From Hymenobacter aerophilus DSM 13606 (GTDB lineage Bacteria > Bacteroidota > Bacteroidia > Cytophagales > Hymenobacteraceae): a stretch of 64,000 bases of DNA. Each line of letters opens with the position of its first letter. The first letter of the stretch is position 1. Below the pieces are notes generated by a model. That model was not told the origin of the DNA. It saw nothing but the letters and a program-made list of their open reading frames with translations, and did no database searches. The stretch spans positions 1-64,000 of the forward strand of contig NZ_KB907812.1 of assembly GCF_000382225.1 (NCBI RefSeq). The letters run 5' to 3'. This document shows, one piece after another, positions 62,233-64,000 of the stretch. Made by a program: the position numbers and the translations under genes.

Positions 62233-64000
62233 ATGACGCGCAACCACTTGTTGCTATTGGGCCTCGGCGCCACGCTGTCGATTCAGCCCGCGCTGGCCCA
62301 GAAAAAAACCACTACCACCAAGGCCAAAACCACGGCTGCCCCGATGGTAGGCGGCGCCCGGCTGGTGGAGAAAGTCACCCAGAAGCCCGGCGAGCTGGTG
62401 ATTCCCTACGAGAAGTACGTGCTGCCCAACGGCCTGACCGTGGTGGTAACCGAAGACCACTCCGACCCGCTGGTGCACGTGGACGTGACCTACCACGTAG
62501 GCTCGGCCCGCGAGCAGATCGGCAAGTCGGGTTTTGCTCACTTCTTCGAGCACATGATGTTCCAGGGCTCCGACAACGTGGGCGATGAGCAGCACTTCAA
62601 GCTCGTAACCGCCGCCGGCGGCACCCTGAACGGCTCGACCAACCGCGACCGGACCAACTACTACGAAACCGTGCCGAGCAACCAGCTCGAAACCGCGCTC
62701 TGGCTCGAAGCCGACCGCATGGGCTTTTTGCTCGATGCCGTAACGCAGCAAAAGTTTGAGGTGCAGCGCTCGACGGTGAAAAACGAGCGGGGCCAGAACT
62801 ACGATAACCGCCCCTACGGCCTGGCCTCCGAGAACGTCTCGAAGACGCTCTACCCCTACGGCCACCCCTACAGCTGGCTCACCATCGGCTACCTCGAAGA
62901 CCTCGACCGCTCCGATGTGAACGATTTGAAGAACTTCTTCATGCGCTGGTACGGCCCCAACAACGCTACCCTGACCGTGGGCGGCGACGTGAAGGCGGCC
63001 GATGTGGTGCGCCTAGCCAGCAAGTATTTCGGCTCTATTCCGAAGGGCCCGGCCGTGGCCGCCCAGAAGCTGCCCGCCCCGGTGCTGACCCAGGACCGCT
63101 ACGTAAGCTACCAGGACAACATCCGCTTCCCGATGCTGCAGGTGGTGTTCCCGACCGTTCCCAGCGGCCACCCCGACGAGTACGCGCTCGACGCGCTGGC
63201 CGAAATTATTGGTCAGGGCAAGAACTCGCTGCTCTACAAGAACCTCATCAAAACCCAGCGCGCCGTGCAGGCCCAGGCCTATAACTCCAGTTCGGAGCTG
63301 GCCGGCGAATTCACGATGGTAGCCCTGCCCTTCCCCGGCAAAGGCCTCGACAGCCTCGAAATGCAGGTCCGCAGCTCGCTGGCCGAGTTTGAGCGCACCG
63401 GCGCCACCGCCGAGCAGGTAGCCCGCTTCAAGTCGAGCACCGAGGCGCAGGTGGTGAACGGGCTGGCCAGCGTGGCCGGCAAGGTGAGCCAGCTGGCCGC
63501 CAACCAGACCTACTTCGGCAACCCCAACCGCCTGCCCCTGGAGCTTAAGCAGCTGCGCGCCGTGACGCCGGCCGATGTGAACCGGGTATACAACCAGTAC
63601 ATCAAGGGCAAGCACGCCGTGGTGTTGAGCGTGGTGCCCAAGGGCGGCACTATTCCGCCGGTGAAGCCCGACAACTACACGGCTTCCAAGGAAGGCTACA
63701 AGGCACCCAACTACGGCTACGAAGGCCTCACCTACACCAAGCCCACCGACAACTTCGACCGCACCAAGCAGCCCAAGGCCGGCACCGCGCCCGCCGTGCA
63801 GGTGCCCGTGGTGTGGCAGAGCAAGCTCGATAACGGCCTGCGCCTGATGGGCAACCGCAACACCGAGATTCCGACCGCCACCATGCTGCTCACCATCCGG
63901 GGCGGCCGGCGCCTGGAGCAGCTCAACCGCAACCAGGCCGGCATTGCCTCGCTCACGGCGGCCATGATGAACGAGGGCACCGAGAAATACACCGCCGAGC
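62233..64000 (+). CDS. M16 family zinc peptidase, N-terminal part (continues beyond window)
   Basis: At least 589 codons are visible, starting with a signal peptide (LLLLGLGATLSIQPALAQ). The first M16 unit holds the inverted zinc motif AHFFEHMMFQGS (HxxEH) with the downstream Glu in VKNERGQNYDNRPYG. A second, inactive-like M16 unit begins about residue 530 (LDNGLRLMGNRNTEIPTATM) and runs off the edge. Bacteroidota M16 proteins of this 900-residue type are periplasmic peptide-clearing enzymes. The full domain set cannot be seen. Confidence 0.93.
   Translation, partial: MTRNHLLLLGLGATLSIQPALAQKKTTTTKAKTTAAPMVGGARLVEKVTQKPGELVIPYEKYVLPNGLTVVVTEDHSDPLVHVDVTYHVGSAREQIGKSGFAHFFEHMMFQGSDNVGDEQHFKLVTAAGGTLNGSTNRDRTNYYETVPSNQLETALWLEADRMGFLLDAVTQQKFEVQRSTVKNERGQNYDNRPYGLASENVSKTLYPYGHPYSWLTIGYLEDLDRSDVNDLKNFFMRWYGPNNATLTVGGDVKAADVVRLASKYFGSIPKGPAVAAQKLPAPVLTQDRYVSYQDNIRFPMLQVVFPTVPSGHPDEYALDALAEIIGQGKNSLLYKNLIKTQRAVQAQAYNSSSELAGEFTMVALPFPGKGLDSLEMQVRSSLAEFERTGATAEQVARFKSSTEAQVVNGLASVAGKVSQLAANQTYFGNPNRLPLELKQLRAVTPADVNRVYNQYIKGKHAVVLSVVPKGGTIPPVKPDNYTASKEGYKAPNYGYEGLTYTKPTDNFDRTKQPKAGTAPAVQVPVVWQSKLDNGLRLMGNRNTEIPTATMLLTIRGGRRLEQLNRNQAGIASLTAAMMNEGTEKYTAE

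Overview
This window comes from a GC-rich member of the Bacteroidota, most likely Hymenobacter or a close relative. The signs are a type IX secretion sorting domain (41691-44015), TAnnTTTG-type -7 promoter boxes, absence of Shine-Dalgarno sequences, many small secreted proteins and lipoproteins, TSP3-repeat OmpA proteins, and families common in that group (VF530, DUF6952, DUF6799, OFA-type MFS with a small companion peptide). No rRNA, tRNA or CRISPR array was seen. The only classical transposon is the end of an IS5-like element at the left edge.

Layout. 0-13 kb: IS5-like end, PPK2 kinase, Hsp20, VF530, GH25 lysozyme, RlpA, DnaJ/CbpM chaperone pair, OmpA, small secreted proteins, a GNAT-nitrilase fusion. 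14-24 kb: molybdenum cofactor locus with a ThiF/MoeB-rhodanese protein, MOT1-type transporter, moaA, moaD, moaE, mobA-like, moaC and moeA. 24-30 kb: OFA-family MFS with its 47-residue partner, amidase, lipoprotein, TonB-like protein, TPR protein. 30-35.5 kb: metF and metH behind a SAM-I riboswitch. 35-46 kb: PA14-OmpA protein, SDR, gluconate-dehydrogenase-like pair, T9SS protein, hydrolase, aquaporin. 46-53 kb: patatin, phospholipase C, thioredoxin/DUF6952 under a Fur/PerR-like palindrome, GDSL esterase, YgiB/YgiC-like pair. 53-61 kb: alpha-glucan locus (phosphorylase, two GH13 amylases, SLC45-like sugar MFS). The right end is an M16 peptidase cut by the window edge.

The most striking feature is the density of long inverted repeats. 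Around twenty intergenic gaps hold a REPIN-like palindrome of about 90-250 bp, from at least six unrelated sequence families. Each has two arms, and in most families a single arm can itself fold into a hairpin. The arms of one copy mirror each other even at private sequence variants, and the elements often abut or supply a stop codon. In two places the loop of such a palindrome carries a gene for a small PD-(D/E)XK nuclease-fold protein: a DUF559 protein inside 50-bp perfect inverted repeats (30948-31491), fused in frame to MetH, and a GxxExxY protein inside 55-bp inverted repeats (57502-57991) wedged between two amylase genes. An empty relative of the DUF559 palindrome lies at 17422-17532, and another is inserted in frame inside metH (34186-34287). 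I propose that these are a family of palindromic mobile elements with nuclease-fold 'filled' and MITE-like 'empty' forms, analogous in layout to RAYT/REPIN systems but with an unrelated protein. This is a hypothesis from layout, not a demonstrated activity.
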